DNA of 64,000 bases from Pseudonocardia parietis. Its GTDB lineage: Bacteria > Actinomycetota > Actinomycetes > Mycobacteriales > Pseudonocardiaceae. Below, one piece after another: positions 24,094 through 32,902 of the stretch. The position numbers and the translations under genes are program-made. How positions within the stretch are numbered: position 1 is the first letter of the stretch; each line of letters starts with the position of its first letter. Where the stretch lies: assembly GCF_017876315.1 (NCBI RefSeq), contig NZ_JAGINU010000001.1:930001-994000 (forward strand), read 5' to 3'. The notes under the pieces were generated by a model. It had not been told where the DNA came from. It made no database searches and was given only the letters and a program-made list of their open reading frames with translations.

Positions 24094-24159
24094 CCCGCCG
24101 AGATGCAGCTCAGTGCACCGTGGAGATCGACAATTCGCCCTGGTCCGTATCTCGGCGGG
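24094..24159. repeat. Interspersed palindromic element
   Basis: Inverted repeat with 11-bp perfect arms CCCGCCGAGAT / ATCTCGGCGGG and a 44-nt centre, in the 190-bp gap between two convergent genes. The left arm and the following bases recur at 57371 after another gene (19 of the first 22 bases identical). It may be a REP-like or MITE-like dispersed repeat, and it may also stop transcription. Confidence 0.5.
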
Positions 24160-24257
24160 CGAGGCTGCGGGCGTGCACGTCGCCGCCGTGGTCGGTGGCG
24201 AGCAGGTCGCGTAGTGGTCGGGCTCGCGGGGCCCGGGCCCCGGCGGAGGTCCGTCGC

Positions 24258-26417
24258 TCACCGGTGCCGGACGGTGCCGCGGAGGCCCTCGGCGAGCCGG
24301 TGGATCAGCGGGTCCGGCGCGGCCCACCGGGCGAGGAGCCCGCTGCCGTCGTGCACCTCGCGCACCCACTGGATCCCGCGCAGCGCGTTGACCAGGAACA
24401 ATCCGTCCACGCCTGGCAGCTCACCGACCGGCAGCGGGGCGATCCGGACGGCGCTCGGGCCGAGCAGGTCCAGCACCGCGCGGCGCCCGGTCCCCGGCAG
24501 GATCCGGCCGTCCAGCGGCGGGACCCACAGCCGGCCACGGTGGACGGCGGCGACCGCGGACCGGGTGCTCTCGAGCAGGTTCCCGGCGGGGTCGGCGAGC
24601 AGCGGGGTCCGGTCGGGCCCGGTCGCGGCCTCGTGGTCGTCCAGCCACCGCCGGTCGGCGAACTTGTGGCACTCGCTCGCGGTACCGGCGCCGGCCGTCG
24701 CCGACGCAGGCGTCCTGGTCAGCTCGGTGCCGTCGGTGCCGCGGCGGACAACGACGACCAGGCCGGGCTGATCCTCGAGCGGAACCGGCCCGGGCCAATG
24801 GGCGACCCGGACATCCACCCGGGACGGGTCCCGCACGTCCGCCTCGATCCGCATCCGCCCGTGCCCGGTCCGAGCCGCGGCGGCCCGCGCGGCCGCGGCC
24901 TCGACCGGCGCGGTGAGCACGGTGCCGGTCACCGCGAGGTAGGAGCGCCGCAACCGGGCCGCGTGCTCACCGACCCGGTCCGCGACGCCGTCGGTGCAGG
25001 CCACGGTCTCGAACAGGCCGGCGGCACGGTCGGCGGGCCGGGTCACGGCCGGTGCCGGTGGCCGCGGCGGACCGTCCAGCGCGGCGAGCACCGGCGCGGC
25101 CTTGGTCAGGCACTCGTCGTACTCCTCGGCCGGGTCGGAGTCGACGGTGATCCCGCCGCCGACACCCAACCGGCCGTGGCGTGCTCCGTCCGGGCCGGCG
25201 GCTCCCAGGTCCAGGGTGCGGATGGCGACGTTGAGCTCCAGCCCGGCCAGCGGGCTCACCCCGCCGACGGCACCGGTGAACAGGCCGCGTTCGCGGTCCT
25301 CGCACTCCGCGATCACCTCGCAGGCCCGAACCTTCGGTGCCCCGGTGACCGACCCGGGCGGGAACGCGGCGGCGAGCAGGTCCCGGTCGGTGACGTCGTC
25401 GCGCAGGGTGGCGTGCACCCGGGAGACGAGATGCCAGACGCCCGGATGCGGCTCGACCTCGAGCAGCCTGCCGACCCGCACCCCACCCGGGACGGCGACG
25501 CGAGCCAGGTCGTTGCGCATCAGGTCGACGATCATGACGTTCTCCGCGGCGTCCTTCACCGACACCGCCAGCCGCCGCCGCTCCCGGGCATCGCCCTCCG
25601 GATCCCCGGTCCGGGGCCGGGTCCCCTTGATCGGCGCGGTGGCGATCTCGCCCCGTGCGCGGTGCAGGAACAGTTCCGGGCTCGCGCTCACCGCGGCTCG
25701 CTCCGGGCCGTCGACCAGGGCCGCCCGCGCCGGTGGTGCGCTCCCGGCCAGCCGCGCCCACGCCTCGTGCACGTCGCCGTGCAACCGCACGTCCAGGCCG
25801 GTGGCGATGTTGGCCTGGAAGATCTCGCCGCGGCGGATCTCGGTGACGCAGCGTTCGACGGCGGCGAGGTGCGCGTCGCGGTCCGGCCACCGCAGCACCT
25901 CCAATCGGGCCGCCCGCCGGGGCGCCGGGCCCGCCAAGTCTGCTCGCAGCTCGGCGAGCCGCTGTTCGGCCGAGGCCACGTCCGAGTGCACCGGCAGGTC
26001 CACCGGCCACTCCCCGCCGGCGACCAGTGCCTCGAACCACCACCGCTCGCCGTCGTGCCGCAGGACGTCGCGGTACCAGGCGAGCACCGCACCCGGCCGA
26101 CTCTCCGGCGGAGCGTGGTCGATGAACCCGAACCAGCCCCCGCCCACCGCGCCGGGCCGGGCCGGGTCGGCGGGCAACCGCGGCACCGCGCCGAGCACCG
26201 CGAACGGGTCGGCGCCGGCCGGGGCCACGAGCACCGGGTCGCAGGTCACCACCGCGCCCCACGCCCAGCCGCCGGCGAACGCGGCCACCCGGTCCCGGTG
26301 TGTGAGCCGGCGCACGAGCTCGCCGGGCGCACCACCGATCGGTCCGCCGGGAGGCGGGCCGGGATCGAGCGGCATCGCGTGCAGCCGGGGCCGGGTGGAG
26401 GAGGCTGTCGAGGTCAC
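24258..26417 (-). CDS. pabB: Fused aminodeoxychorismate synthase component I / lyase (PabB-PabC)
   Basis: A 719-residue two-domain enzyme of 4-aminobenzoate (folate) synthesis. Residues 1-450 are the chorismate-binding PabB domain. APIKGTRPR with Lys264 marks ADC synthase rather than anthranilate synthase, which has PIAGT, and FPPGSVTGAPK and LELNVAIRTL are intact. Residues 460-719 are a class IV PLP aminotransferase fold (ADC lyase), with the likely PLP lysine Lys585 in ECHKFADRRW and LLESTRSAV. No PabA glutaminase gene is nearby; it must be supplied elsewhere. The start is GTG at 26417. Confidence 0.92.
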   Translation of the reverse strand: MTSTASSTRPRLHAMPLDPGPPPGGPIGGAPGELVRRLTHRDRVAAFAGGWAWGAVVTCDPVLVAPAGADPFAVLGAVPRLPADPARPGAVGGGWFGFIDHAPPESRPGAVLAWYRDVLRHDGERWWFEALVAGGEWPVDLPVHSDVASAEQRLAELRADLAGPAPRRAARLEVLRWPDRDAHLAAVERCVTEIRRGEIFQANIATGLDVRLHGDVHEAWARLAGSAPPARAALVDGPERAAVSASPELFLHRARGEIATAPIKGTRPRTGDPEGDARERRRLAVSVKDAAENVMIVDLMRNDLARVAVPGGVRVGRLLEVEPHPGVWHLVSRVHATLRDDVTDRDLLAAAFPPGSVTGAPKVRACEVIAECEDRERGLFTGAVGGVSPLAGLELNVAIRTLDLGAAGPDGARHGRLGVGGGITVDSDPAEEYDECLTKAAPVLAALDGPPRPPAPAVTRPADRAAGLFETVACTDGVADRVGEHAARLRRSYLAVTGTVLTAPVEAAAARAAAARTGHGRMRIEADVRDPSRVDVRVAHWPGPVPLEDQPGLVVVVRRGTDGTELTRTPASATAGAGTASECHKFADRRWLDDHEAATGPDRTPLLADPAGNLLESTRSAVAAVHRGRLWVPPLDGRILPGTGRRAVLDLLGPSAVRIAPLPVGELPGVDGLFLVNALRGIQWVREVHDGSGLLARWAAPDPLIHRLAEGLRGTVRHR

Positions 26418-26454
26418 CGGCCGAGCATGCCCGCACCCGTAGGTGCGGTCGGCG

Positions 26455-27102
26455 TCAGCTCCAGGCCTCCGGTCGACGGGCGATCTCGTGGATCCGCTCG
26501 ACGGCGGCCGGCCCCAGCACCGGCTTCATCCCCCGCAGCGCGAGGACCAGCGCTCCTTCGGTCGCGACGACCACGTCGTCCGGCCATCGGTGGACCCGCA
26601 TCGGCGCCCCGATCACCGCGATCACCGGCCGTACCGGGGCGACGGCACCGTCCGCGCCGAGCCGGGGCAACAGCAGCTCGCGCACCCGCCGGGCCTCGAC
26701 CCTGGCCCGCGGCACCGCGTCGGTGGGCATCCCGGAGACGGTCAGCCGGTCGCCGTCCAGCAGGACGGTGCGGCTCCGATGGTGCCGGGAGTTGATCACG
26801 CAGATGCCCGGAGGACCGATCAGCACGTGGTCGAGGTCGGCGGACCCGCCGTCGAGCGGGACGGAGTGCAGCATCCGCCAGCGCGGTGGCCTGCCGAGCA
26901 ACCGGTCCCGGCGGGTCCGCCCGGTCAGCCCCTCCAACAGGGACGCGGTACGGAGCTCGCCGTCGGCGCCGAGCCGCCAGTTGCGGTCCGGTAGCCCGGC
27001 GCCGCGGACGTGCGCGGCCACGTGCCCCACCCGCCGCCCCGGGTAGTGGCGCGCCAGGTCGAGGGTGCGGGACCGGTCGGCGGTGTCACGGGTCTGCGGC
27101 AT
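26455..27102 (-). CDS. NERD domain protein
   Basis: A 215-residue protein with a nuclease-related domain between about residues 45 and 130. WRLGADGELRTASLLEGL, DLDHVLIGPPGICVINSRHH and the strand after it match the NERD pattern (E, D and the Lys/Ser-containing QxK region, here NSR). The usual QVK-type lysine appears replaced by Ser/Arg, so nuclease activity is doubtful. It is a single gene 37 bp upstream of pabB on the same strand, so the two may be cotranscribed. Confidence 0.72.
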   Translation of the reverse strand: MPQTRDTADRSRTLDLARHYPGRRVGHVAAHVRGAGLPDRNWRLGADGELRTASLLEGLTGRTRRDRLLGRPPRWRMLHSVPLDGGSADLDHVLIGPPGICVINSRHHRSRTVLLDGDRLTVSGMPTDAVPRARVEARRVRELLLPRLGADGAVAPVRPVIAVIGAPMRVHRWPDDVVVATEGALVLALRGMKPVLGPAAVERIHEIARRPEAWS

Positions 27103-27185
27103 GGCCGGAGTGTGGACCCGACCCCCGACAGGAACGTGCCGCGAGCGAGGCCCCGCCGGTACCGTCGGAGCCGGGGTGGTCAGAG

Positions 27186-27686
27186 ATGAACCCGGTGGAT
27201 CCGCGCTTCGAGTCCCCGGTCGACCGGTCGATCCGCGAGGCCGTCGAGCGCGGCGACTTCGACGACCTGCCCGGCAAGGGCAGACCGCTCCCGGGCGCCG
27301 GAAGGGTCGGCCCGGTCGACGAGAACTGGTGGATCCGCGGCTACCTGGAGCGCGAGGGGCTCTCCGGCGAGGCGCTGCTGCCGCCGTCGATCCAGCTGCG
27401 CAAGGAGCTCGACCGGATCGACGCGACCGTCGCGCGGTTCACCGACGAGCGCCGGGTCCGGGAGTACGTCGAGGAGATCAACTCGCGGGTCGTCGATCAC
27501 ATGCGGCACCCGATGGGGCCGCGCGTCCCGATCCGCAGGCTCGACGCCGACGAGGTGGTCGAGCGCTGGCGGGCGGCCCGGCCGCGGCGCCGACCCACCC
27601 CCGGAGCGGTCTCGGAGGCCCCGGCGGCGCCACCGGGCGAGCGGCGCAGGCGCAGCTGGTGGACGCGCCTCCGCCGCCGAGCCTGA
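27186..27686 (+). CDS. DUF1992 (DnaJC28 conserved domain) protein
   Basis: A 166-residue protein. Residues 10-110 match the DnaJ homologue subfamily C member 28 conserved domain, with SIREAVERGDFDDLPGKGRPL, ENWWIRGYLEREG and PPSIQLRKELDRID. A basic Arg-rich tail follows (ERRRRSWWTRLRRR) that could bind membrane or nucleic acid. The ATG at 27186 is the family start. Function unknown. It ends before a strong terminator. Confidence 0.85.
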   Translation: MNPVDPRFESPVDRSIREAVERGDFDDLPGKGRPLPGAGRVGPVDENWWIRGYLEREGLSGEALLPPSIQLRKELDRIDATVARFTDERRVREYVEEINSRVVDHMRHPMGPRVPIRRLDADEVVERWRAARPRRRPTPGAVSEAPAAPPGERRRRSWWTRLRRRA

Positions 27687-27823
27687 TCCCATGCCACGGC
27701 TGACCACGCCGCGCCCGCCGACGAGCTCCCGGCGCGCAGCTCCCGGGCCCGCGCCCGAGTGTCACGTTCCGGCCCCCGATGGGGCATCAGCGTGCGTCTC
27801 GACCGGCTGCGCGCCGGTGAGGT

Positions 27824-27857
27824 GCACGATCCCGCCCTCCGCGGGGCGGAATCGTGC
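27824..27857. terminator. Bidirectional terminator hairpin
   Basis: Stem GCACGAT / ATCGTGC continuing, after one mismatch, as CCGCCC / GGGCGG, with a 6-nt loop. A second small hairpin ACCGGC-TGCGC-GCCGGT lies at 27802-27818. Both sit between convergent genes. Confidence 0.75.
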
Positions 27858-27868
27858 GTCTCGGAGCG

Positions 27869-28357
27869 TCAGGTCCGGGCCGGGATCCGCGGGGCGAAGT
27901 GACCCGGCGCGGCCAGTGGCCGCTCGGTCTCCAGCAGGGTCTTCAGCGCGGCGAGGATCGCGGGCCAGCCCTCGCCGACGTCGCGCATGTCCTGCTCGCC
28001 CTGCTCGTCCTCGGTGAACCCGGTGTGCACGACCTGCAGCTTCACCGCCTCGTCCCCGAACGGCGAGATCGCGAACTCGACGACCGTCGGCGGCCGGCCC
28101 GCGGCTTCCTCCGCCCGGCCGGTGAAGGTGTAGGACAGCCGGTGCGGCGGCTCGACGGCGAGCACCTTCCCGATGAAGTCCTCCCGGTCCGGGTGCACGG
28201 CCTCCAGCGGGCTGCCCACCTCCCAGTCGGAGGTCAGCTCGGCGCCGCCCCAGTACTGCATGGTGAACTCGGGGCTGGTCAGCGCCCGGAACACCTGCTC
28301 GGCCGTGCTGCGGATGTAGGTCGTGTAGACGTAGACGCGATCATTCGTCGTGGGCAT
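27869..28357 (-). CDS. SRPBCC (AHSA1-like) domain protein
   Basis: A 162-residue START-like protein. It begins MPTTNDRVYVYTTYIRSTAEQVFRAL. YWGGAELTSDWEVGSPL and VVEFAISPFGDEAVKLQVVHTGF are classic AHSA1-type features, and the GEGWPAILAALKTLLE helix closes the fold. Its start overlaps the ArsR stop by 17 bp. ArsR-SRPBCC pairs are common in actinobacteria; the SRPBCC member binds a hydrophobic ligand and the ArsR represses both. The ligand is unknown. Confidence 0.88.
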   Translation of the reverse strand: MPTTNDRVYVYTTYIRSTAEQVFRALTSPEFTMQYWGGAELTSDWEVGSPLEAVHPDREDFIGKVLAVEPPHRLSYTFTGRAEEAAGRPPTVVEFAISPFGDEAVKLQVVHTGFTEDEQGEQDMRDVGEGWPAILAALKTLLETERPLAAPGHFAPRIPART

Positions 28358-28673
28358 CGCGGTCCTCCAGCGCGGCACGCAGGTTCGTGATCGCCTGCAC
28401 CCGGCTCCGCTCGAATTTCCCGATCCACCGGTCGTGGATCTCCTGGATGGGCACCGGGTCGAGGTGGTGGAGCTTCTCCCGGCCACGGCGGACGGCGGAC
28501 AGCAGACCGGCCGACTCCAGCTGGGTCAGGTGCTTGGAGACGGCCTGCCGGCTCATCTCCAGCCCGTCGCACAGCTCGCCGAGCGTCTGCCCGCCCCGTT
28601 CGTGCAACCGGTCGAGGATCCGCCGACGGGTCGGGTCCGCGAGGGCCCGGAAGACGGCGTCGACATCGGTCAC
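28341..28673 (-). CDS. ArsR family transcriptional regulator
   Basis: A 110-residue winged-helix repressor starting with GTG at 28673. It begins VTDVDAVFRALADPTRRRIL; LGELCDGLEMSRQAVSKHLTQL is the recognition helix and VRRGREKLHHL the wing. No metal-binding Cys pattern is present, as expected for this SRPBCC-linked subgroup. An exact GCAACC-AAAC-GGTTGC palindrome begins 12 bp upstream of its start. Confidence 0.92.
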   Translation of the reverse strand: MTDVDAVFRALADPTRRRILDRLHERGGQTLGELCDGLEMSRQAVSKHLTQLESAGLLSAVRRGREKLHHLDPVPIQEIHDRWIGKFERSRVQAITNLRAALEDRDAHDE

Positions 28674-28681
28674 GCGGCCAA

Positions 28682-29188
28682 TTATGCAACCAAACGGTTG
28701 CCTGTCAAGGTACGAATCCGCCCCCACGGTTTCTCGACGGACAGCACCGAGGCGCTCAGCAACATCACCTGGTGCAGTGCCGAGCTGAACAGCAACGGCC
28801 ACAGCAGGGACGGGTCCCGGCCCGCGGCATCGATCCAGCCCGTGTTCAGCACGACCGAACCGACGATCACGGTCAGAGCCAGCACCGTCTTCACGACCAC
28901 CCAGCGGTACCGGAACAGACCCCACGCCGTTCCGATTCCGAGCGCGGCCCCGGTCAGCACGGTGCCGACCGCGAAGAACGGGATGATCACGCCGCCGACC
29001 AGGCCCATCGCCGGGACCGCGAACGCCGTCCCCGCGCCCTGCACCAGGACCGTGGCGGGCAGCACCAGCATCACCATCGACAGGCCCGTCCAGCCGATCG
29101 CGAGTACGAGGTGCGCGGCCCGCAGCGATGCCCGGGGGCGGCGCGCGAGCCTGCGCCGCGGTGCGGTCCGGGTGGTGGCGGTCGTCAA
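28682..29188 (-). CDS. Four-helix membrane protein (DUF2269-like)
   Basis: A 168-residue membrane protein with an Arg-rich N terminus and four helices (AAHLVLAIGWTGLSMVMLVL, VPAMGLVGGVIIPFFAVG, VVKTVLALTVIVGSVVL, LLWPLLFSSALHQVMLLSASVL). It resembles DUF2269-type proteins. Its start overlaps the stop of the DUF1707 gene by 4 bp, and its stop lies 8 bp before arsR, so all four leftward genes may be one transcript plus an internal ArsR-controlled promoter. Confidence 0.78.
   Translation of the reverse strand: MTTATTRTAPRRRLARRPRASLRAAHLVLAIGWTGLSMVMLVLPATVLVQGAGTAFAVPAMGLVGGVIIPFFAVGTVLTGAALGIGTAWGLFRYRWVVVKTVLALTVIVGSVVLNTGWIDAAGRDPSLLWPLLFSSALHQVMLLSASVLSVEKPWGRIRTLTGNRLVA
28686..28701. promoter_or_regulatory. 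ArsR operator
   Basis: Exact palindrome GCAACC-AAAC-GGTTGC just upstream of the ArsR start, overlapping the last codons of the upstream membrane gene. It is very probably bound by the adjacent ArsR protein, giving autorepression of the arsR-SRPBCC unit. Confidence 0.75.
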
Positions 29189-29700
29189 CGCAGCTCCTCG
29201 GGCACCGCGTCATCCGGTGACGGCTCGCGATCGGCTCGCCGCAGGTGCACGAACAGGATCAACCCGAGCCAGAACGCCGGTCCGATCGGCATGAACAGCG
29301 GCGCCGGCCCGAGCACGGCCGCGATCAGCAGAAGCAGGAGTATCGCCCCGGTGACGCCGGCGTGCACACCCATGATCCGGCGGGCGCGCGGGGTCAGCGG
29401 GCCGCGCGGCGGCCGGCGGGGCCGCGGCGGCCGGGGCAGCCCGGAGAGCAGCGGGACGAGCTCGGCGCGGGTGCGGGCGGCGTAGGCGGCGGCCTGTCGC
29501 TCGTCGGCCTCGTCCAGGGTGAGCCGGCCCTCGGCGGCCGCCCGGCGCAGCCGGTCGGTGACGTGCTCGCGCTCGGCGTCCGAGGCGAGCACGGCGTCGT
29601 CACCGGGCGCCGCGGCGTGCGCCGGTGCTGCTGCCGGGACGGTGGGTGTCGTCGACGGGGCGGGCCCCGTGATGGCGTCGGTGTCAGGTGTCGTCGTCAT
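29185..29700 (-). CDS. DUF1707 SHOCT-like domain protein
   Basis: A 171-residue protein. An Ala/Pro/Thr-rich N terminus precedes the DUF1707 domain at about residues 38-90 (LASDAEREHVTDRLRRAAAEGRLTLDEADER, then a short AAYAARTRAEL helix). Two membrane helices and a charged tail follow. The ATG at 29700 is chosen; a longer upstream frame is not supported. It is divergent from a sensor kinase gene, an arrangement often seen for DUF1707 proteins, which may be a target of that two-component system. Confidence 0.85.
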   Translation of the reverse strand: MTTTPDTDAITGPAPSTTPTVPAAAPAHAAAPGDDAVLASDAEREHVTDRLRRAAAEGRLTLDEADERQAAAYAARTRAELVPLLSGLPRPPRPRRPPRGPLTPRARRIMGVHAGVTGAILLLLLIAAVLGPAPLFMPIGPAFWLGLILFVHLRRADREPSPDDAVPEELR

Positions 29701-29866
29701 GCCGGACAGCGTGTCGGGCGGTGCGGGCCTGCGCGTCCGCCCGCGGTCGCCGATCCCCCTGCCGTCCCGGTCGCAGCGGCCCGCCCCGGCGTACACCCGT
29801 GGTGGTACGACGGCCCGCACCGCGCGGAGGACGTCCGCCGTCGGTGCCCCGGTCTACCGTGACGCA

Positions 29867-31138
29867 GTGCCCACCGATCGCCGTCCCGGCTGGTGGGGCG
29901 GGGTCGTGCGGACCCTCGTCCTGCCGGCCGTCGTCGCGCTGCTCACCGCCGGCGGGACGGCGTTCGCCCTGCAGCGCCGCTACTGGGGACCGCCGGGCCC
30001 GGCGCTGCCCGAGGCGGTCCCGTTCGACGGCGTCGCGGTCGCCCTGCTCGCGATCGGGCCGCTCGCGCTGGTGTTCCGGCGGGCGAACCGGGTCGTGGCG
30101 CTGCTGGTGACGGCGGCCGCCGCCGTCATCTACCTGGGGATCGGCTACCCACCGGGCCCGTCGGGCGGTCTCGCGGTCGCGGTCGCACTCGTCTCCACGG
30201 TCGCCGCCGGCCGGCACCACCGCGCGCTCGCGGTGGTCGCGGGTGCCGGGCTCGTGCTGGCCGGCTGGTACCTGCTGACAGGGCGGGATGTGCCGCCGAG
30301 CGCCACCGGCCCGGTGCTCGCCTGGCTGGTCGCGTTGTTCGCCGCGGGCCTGCTGTGGCGGGTCCGGCGGGAGCGGATCGAGCAGGCCCGGCGCGCGGTG
30401 GAGGAGGAACGGCGGCGCCGTGCCGGCGAGGAACGGCTGCGGATCGCACAGGAGCTGCACGACGTCCTCGGCCACCACGTCTCGCTGATCAACGTGCAGG
30501 CCGGGGTGGCGCTGTTCCTGATGGACGACGACCCGGAGCAGGCGCGCACCGCGCTGACCGAGATCAAGCGGGCCAGCCGCGACCTGCTCCGCGAGATGCG
30601 CTCCACGCTGGGCGTGCTGCGCGGCGTGGACGAGCAGGCGCCGCGACTGCCGACACCGGGCCTGGACCGCCTCGACGCGCTGCTCGACGAGGCCGGGGCG
30701 GCGGGCCTGCCGGTGGAGCGCCGGACGGTGGGCGAGCCGAGGCCGCTCCCGACGGGGGTGGACCTGGCCGCGTACCGGATCGTGCAGGAGTCGTTGACCA
30801 ACACCCGCCGGCACGCCGGGGCGGCATCCGCCGTCGTCACCCTGCGGTACACCCCGGACGGGCTGGAGCTGACCGTGGACGACGACGGAGCCGGCCCGGC
30901 CGGTGACGCCACGGAGGGCACCGGCCTGACCGGCATGCGCGAGCGCGCCCGGTCGACCGGCGGCACCCTGGAAGCGGGCCCCGGCCCGGAGCGGGGGTTC
31001 CGGGTGCACGCGCGGCTGCCCACGTCCGTGCCTGGGGAGCCGCCGGACAGCCCGGCCGGCGGTGGTCCGGGTGACGGGACAGCGGAACCGGCCCCGCCGC
31101 CTGCGACTGCCCGGGGCGACGGGAGGGTGGACCGGTGA
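29867..31138 (+). CDS. Sensor histidine kinase (HisKA_3 / NarL type)
   Basis: A 423-residue membrane kinase. Five or six N-terminal helices occupy residues 12-165. A coiled-coil Arg/Glu linker follows, then the HisKA_3 dimerisation domain with the phosphoacceptor His198 in ELHDVLGHH. The HATPase domain has [11 protein letters not shown] (N box), DDDGAG and [11 protein letters not shown] (G boxes). A Pro/Ala-rich tail of about 45 residues ends the protein. The GTG start is 6 nt after TACCGT. The stop overlaps the response regulator start (ATGA). There is no large external sensor domain, so the signal is probably sensed in the membrane. Confidence 0.92.
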   Translation: MPTDRRPGWWGGVVRTLVLPAVVALLTAGGTAFALQRRYWGPPGPALPEAVPFDGVAVALLAIGPLALVFRRANRVVALLVTAAAAVIYLGIGYPPGPSGGLAVAVALVSTVAAGRHHRALAVVAGAGLVLAGWYLLTGRDVPPSATGPVLAWLVALFAAGLLWRVRRERIEQARRAVEEERRRRAGEERLRIAQELHDVLGHHVSLINVQAGVALFLMDDDPEQARTALTEIKRASRDLLREMRSTLGVLRGVDEQAPRLPTPGLDRLDALLDEAGAAGLPVERRTVGEPRPLPTGVDLAAYRIVQESLTNTRRHAGAASAVVTLRYTPDGLELTVDDDGAGPAGDATEGTGLTGMRERARSTGGTLEAGPGPERGFRVHARLPTSVPGEPPDSPAGGGPGDGTAEPAPPPATARGDGRVDR

Positions 31139-31803
31139 TCCGCGTGCTGTTGGCCGACGACCAGGTCCTCGTCCGCTCCGGGTTCCGCGCGCTGCTCGGC
31201 TCCCAGCCCGACCTCGAGGTCGTCGCCGAGGCCGCCGACGGGGCGGAGGCGGTCGCCGCGGCCCGCGACCATGCGCCGGACGTCGTGCTCATGGACATCC
31301 GGATGCCCGGAACCGACGGCCTCACCGCCACCCGGACGATCACCACCGATCCCGGCCTCGACGGCACCAGGGTGATCGTGCTGACCACCTTCACCGACGA
31401 CTCGTACGTGTTCGAGGCGATCCGTGGCGGCGCGAGCGGCTTCCTGGTGAAGGACGCCGAGCCGGCCGACCTGATCCACGCCATCCGGGTGGTGCACGGC
31501 GGCGAGGCGCTGCTCGCGCCGACCGTCACCCGCACCCTGATCGCCGAGTTCGCGGCCCGCTCCCGTGGGGCTCCGGCCGGCTCGGCCCGGCTGGACGTGC
31601 TCACCGAGCGGGAACGCGAGGTGCTCGCCGAGGTGGCCGCGGGTCTGTCCAACGACGAGATCGCCGCTCGCCTGCACATGAGCCCGACCACGGCGAAGAC
31701 CCACGTCAGCCGCACGATGACCAAGCTCGGCGCGCGCGACCGGGCCCAGCTGGTGGTACTGGCCTACGAGTCCGGCCTGGTCCGGCCGGGCTGGACCGGC
31801 TGA
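31135..31803 (+). CDS. Response regulator, NarL/FixJ type
   Basis: A 222-residue regulator. The receiver domain has Asp8 and Asp9, phosphoacceptor Asp54 in VLMDIRMPG, a Thr switch in VLTTF and Lys in FLVKDAEP. The C-terminal LuxR helix-turn-helix has [20 protein letters not shown] and [20 protein letters not shown]. It is translationally coupled to the kinase. Its targets may include the divergent DUF1707 operon. Confidence 0.94.
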   Translation: MIRVLLADDQVLVRSGFRALLGSQPDLEVVAEAADGAEAVAAARDHAPDVVLMDIRMPGTDGLTATRTITTDPGLDGTRVIVLTTFTDDSYVFEAIRGGASGFLVKDAEPADLIHAIRVVHGGEALLAPTVTRTLIAEFAARSRGAPAGSARLDVLTEREREVLAEVAAGLSNDEIAARLHMSPTTAKTHVSRTMTKLGARDRAQLVVLAYESGLVRPGWTG

Positions 31804-31820
31804 ATGGAAGGATCGGGTGG

Positions 31821-32285
31821 GTGACGACCGTCTTCGTGTTCAACGGCCCGAACCTCAACCTGCTCGGCACCCGCAAGCCCGAGGTGTACGGCACCACCGT
31901 CCTCGCGGACGTCGAGGCGCAGTGCCGGGAGTCCGCCGCGGCGCACGGCCTCGCTCTGGACTTCCGGCAGACCAACCACGAGGGCACGCTGGTCGACTGG
32001 ATCCAGGAGGCCGGGGCTGCGGTGAAGCGCGGCGAGGCGCTCGGCCTGGTGCTGAACGCCGCCGCCTACACCCACACCTCGGTCGCGCTGCACGACGCGA
32101 TCGAGGGCGCGGAACTCCCCACGGTCGAGGTGCACATCTCCAACGTGCACGGCCGGGAGACGTTCCGGCACCACTCGTACGTCTCGCCGGTCGCGGCGGG
32201 GATCGTGGTCGGGTTCGGCATCGGCGGCTACGCACTGGCGATCGACGGGCTCGTCCGGAAGTTCCGCCCGCTCCGCTCGGTCTGA
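31821..32285 (+). CDS. aroQ: Type II 3-dehydroquinate dehydratase
   Basis: A 154-residue enzyme of the shikimate pathway that converts 3-dehydroquinate to 3-dehydroshikimate as a dodecamer. [18 protein letters not shown] carries the catalytic Tyr23. [15 protein letters not shown] and [17 protein letters not shown] carry the substrate-binding Asn and catalytic His. The GTG at 31821 is 17 bp after the response regulator stop. The gene may be cotranscribed with the two-component system, although other shikimate genes are absent. Confidence 0.94.
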   Translation: MTTVFVFNGPNLNLLGTRKPEVYGTTVLADVEAQCRESAAAHGLALDFRQTNHEGTLVDWIQEAGAAVKRGEALGLVLNAAAYTHTSVALHDAIEGAELPTVEVHISNVHGRETFRHHSYVSPVAAGIVVGFGIGGYALAIDGLVRKFRPLRSV

Positions 32286-32303
32286 CGCGTTCCGCGGAAC
32301 GCG
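32286..32303. other. 18-bp perfect palindrome
   Basis: CGCGTTCCGCGGAACGCG directly follows the aroQ stop codon. It could be a protein-binding site or part of the terminator zone. No repressor in the window can be assigned to it. It shares GTTCC/GGAAC arms with the IclR sites but not their 7-nt spacing. Confidence 0.5.
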
Positions 32304-32311
32304 CGACGACA

Positions 32312-32348
32312 CCGGGCCGCCGTGTACCCCTCGTACACGGCAGCCCGG
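32312..32348. terminator. Bidirectional terminator hairpin
   Basis: Stem GCCGTGTAC / GTACACGGC with a CCCTC loop, extended after one mismatch by CCGGGC / GCCCGG, between the convergent aroQ and VOC genes. Confidence 0.85.
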
Positions 32349-32366
32349 GAAGCCTGCTCGGGACGC

Positions 32367-32774
32367 TCAGCCCTCGATCGCGGACGGGTCCATCCAGACG
32401 AACTCCCAGCGGTGACCGTCCGGGTCGTCGACGCTGCGGCCGTACATGAAGCCGTGGTCCTGGGTGTCGCCGCCCTGGCTGCCACCCGCGGTCAGGCCGG
32501 CGTCGGCGATCCGGTCCACCTCCTCGCGGGTCTCCACACCCAGGGCGTTGATCACCTCGCGGGCGGTGGCCGCCTCGGCGGTGCCGGACTGCTTGGTGAA
32601 CTCGGTGAACCGCTTCTCGGTCATGATCATCGCGACGATCGCGTCGCTGATCACGAACGACGCGGTCTGCTCGTCGGAGAACTGCTCGTTGAGAGTGAAA
32701 CCGAGGCTCGAGTAGAAGGCCTTCGAGGTGTCCAGGTCGGCGACCGGCAGGTTCACGAAGATCATGTTCGGCAT
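32367..32774 (-). CDS. VOC family protein (glyoxalase/bleomycin resistance-like)
   Basis: A 135-residue vicinal-oxygen-chelate protein. FVNLPVADLDTSKAFYSSLGF is the first beta-alpha-beta unit, and MYGRSVDDPDGHRWEFVWMDPS is the typical C-terminal strand with an acidic ligand. The FTEFTKQS and ALGVETREEVDRIADAG pieces match the PhnB/YaeR-like bacterial subgroup. AGGAG lies 6 nt before the ATG. Substrate unknown. Confidence 0.87.
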   Translation of the reverse strand: MPNMIFVNLPVADLDTSKAFYSSLGFTLNEQFSDEQTASFVISDAIVAMIMTEKRFTEFTKQSGTAEAATAREVINALGVETREEVDRIADAGLTAGGSQGGDTQDHGFMYGRSVDDPDGHRWEFVWMDPSAIEG

Positions 32775-32902
32775 CGCGGACTCCTGAGGTGGTGTGGTGG
32801 CGCCGGGTGTCCGGTGCCGTTCGAGAGGAGAGACCGCGGGCATCCGCCGAACTCATCGCCCACCCGGGAAAGTCGCCCCGGCGTCGGGCAGGATCACCGG
32901 CC

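Noticed and set aside
23727..26795. A 1,022-codon open frame on the plus strand
   Set aside because: It covers the end of the hydrolase and is antisense to the PabB-PabC fusion, whose motifs are unmistakable.
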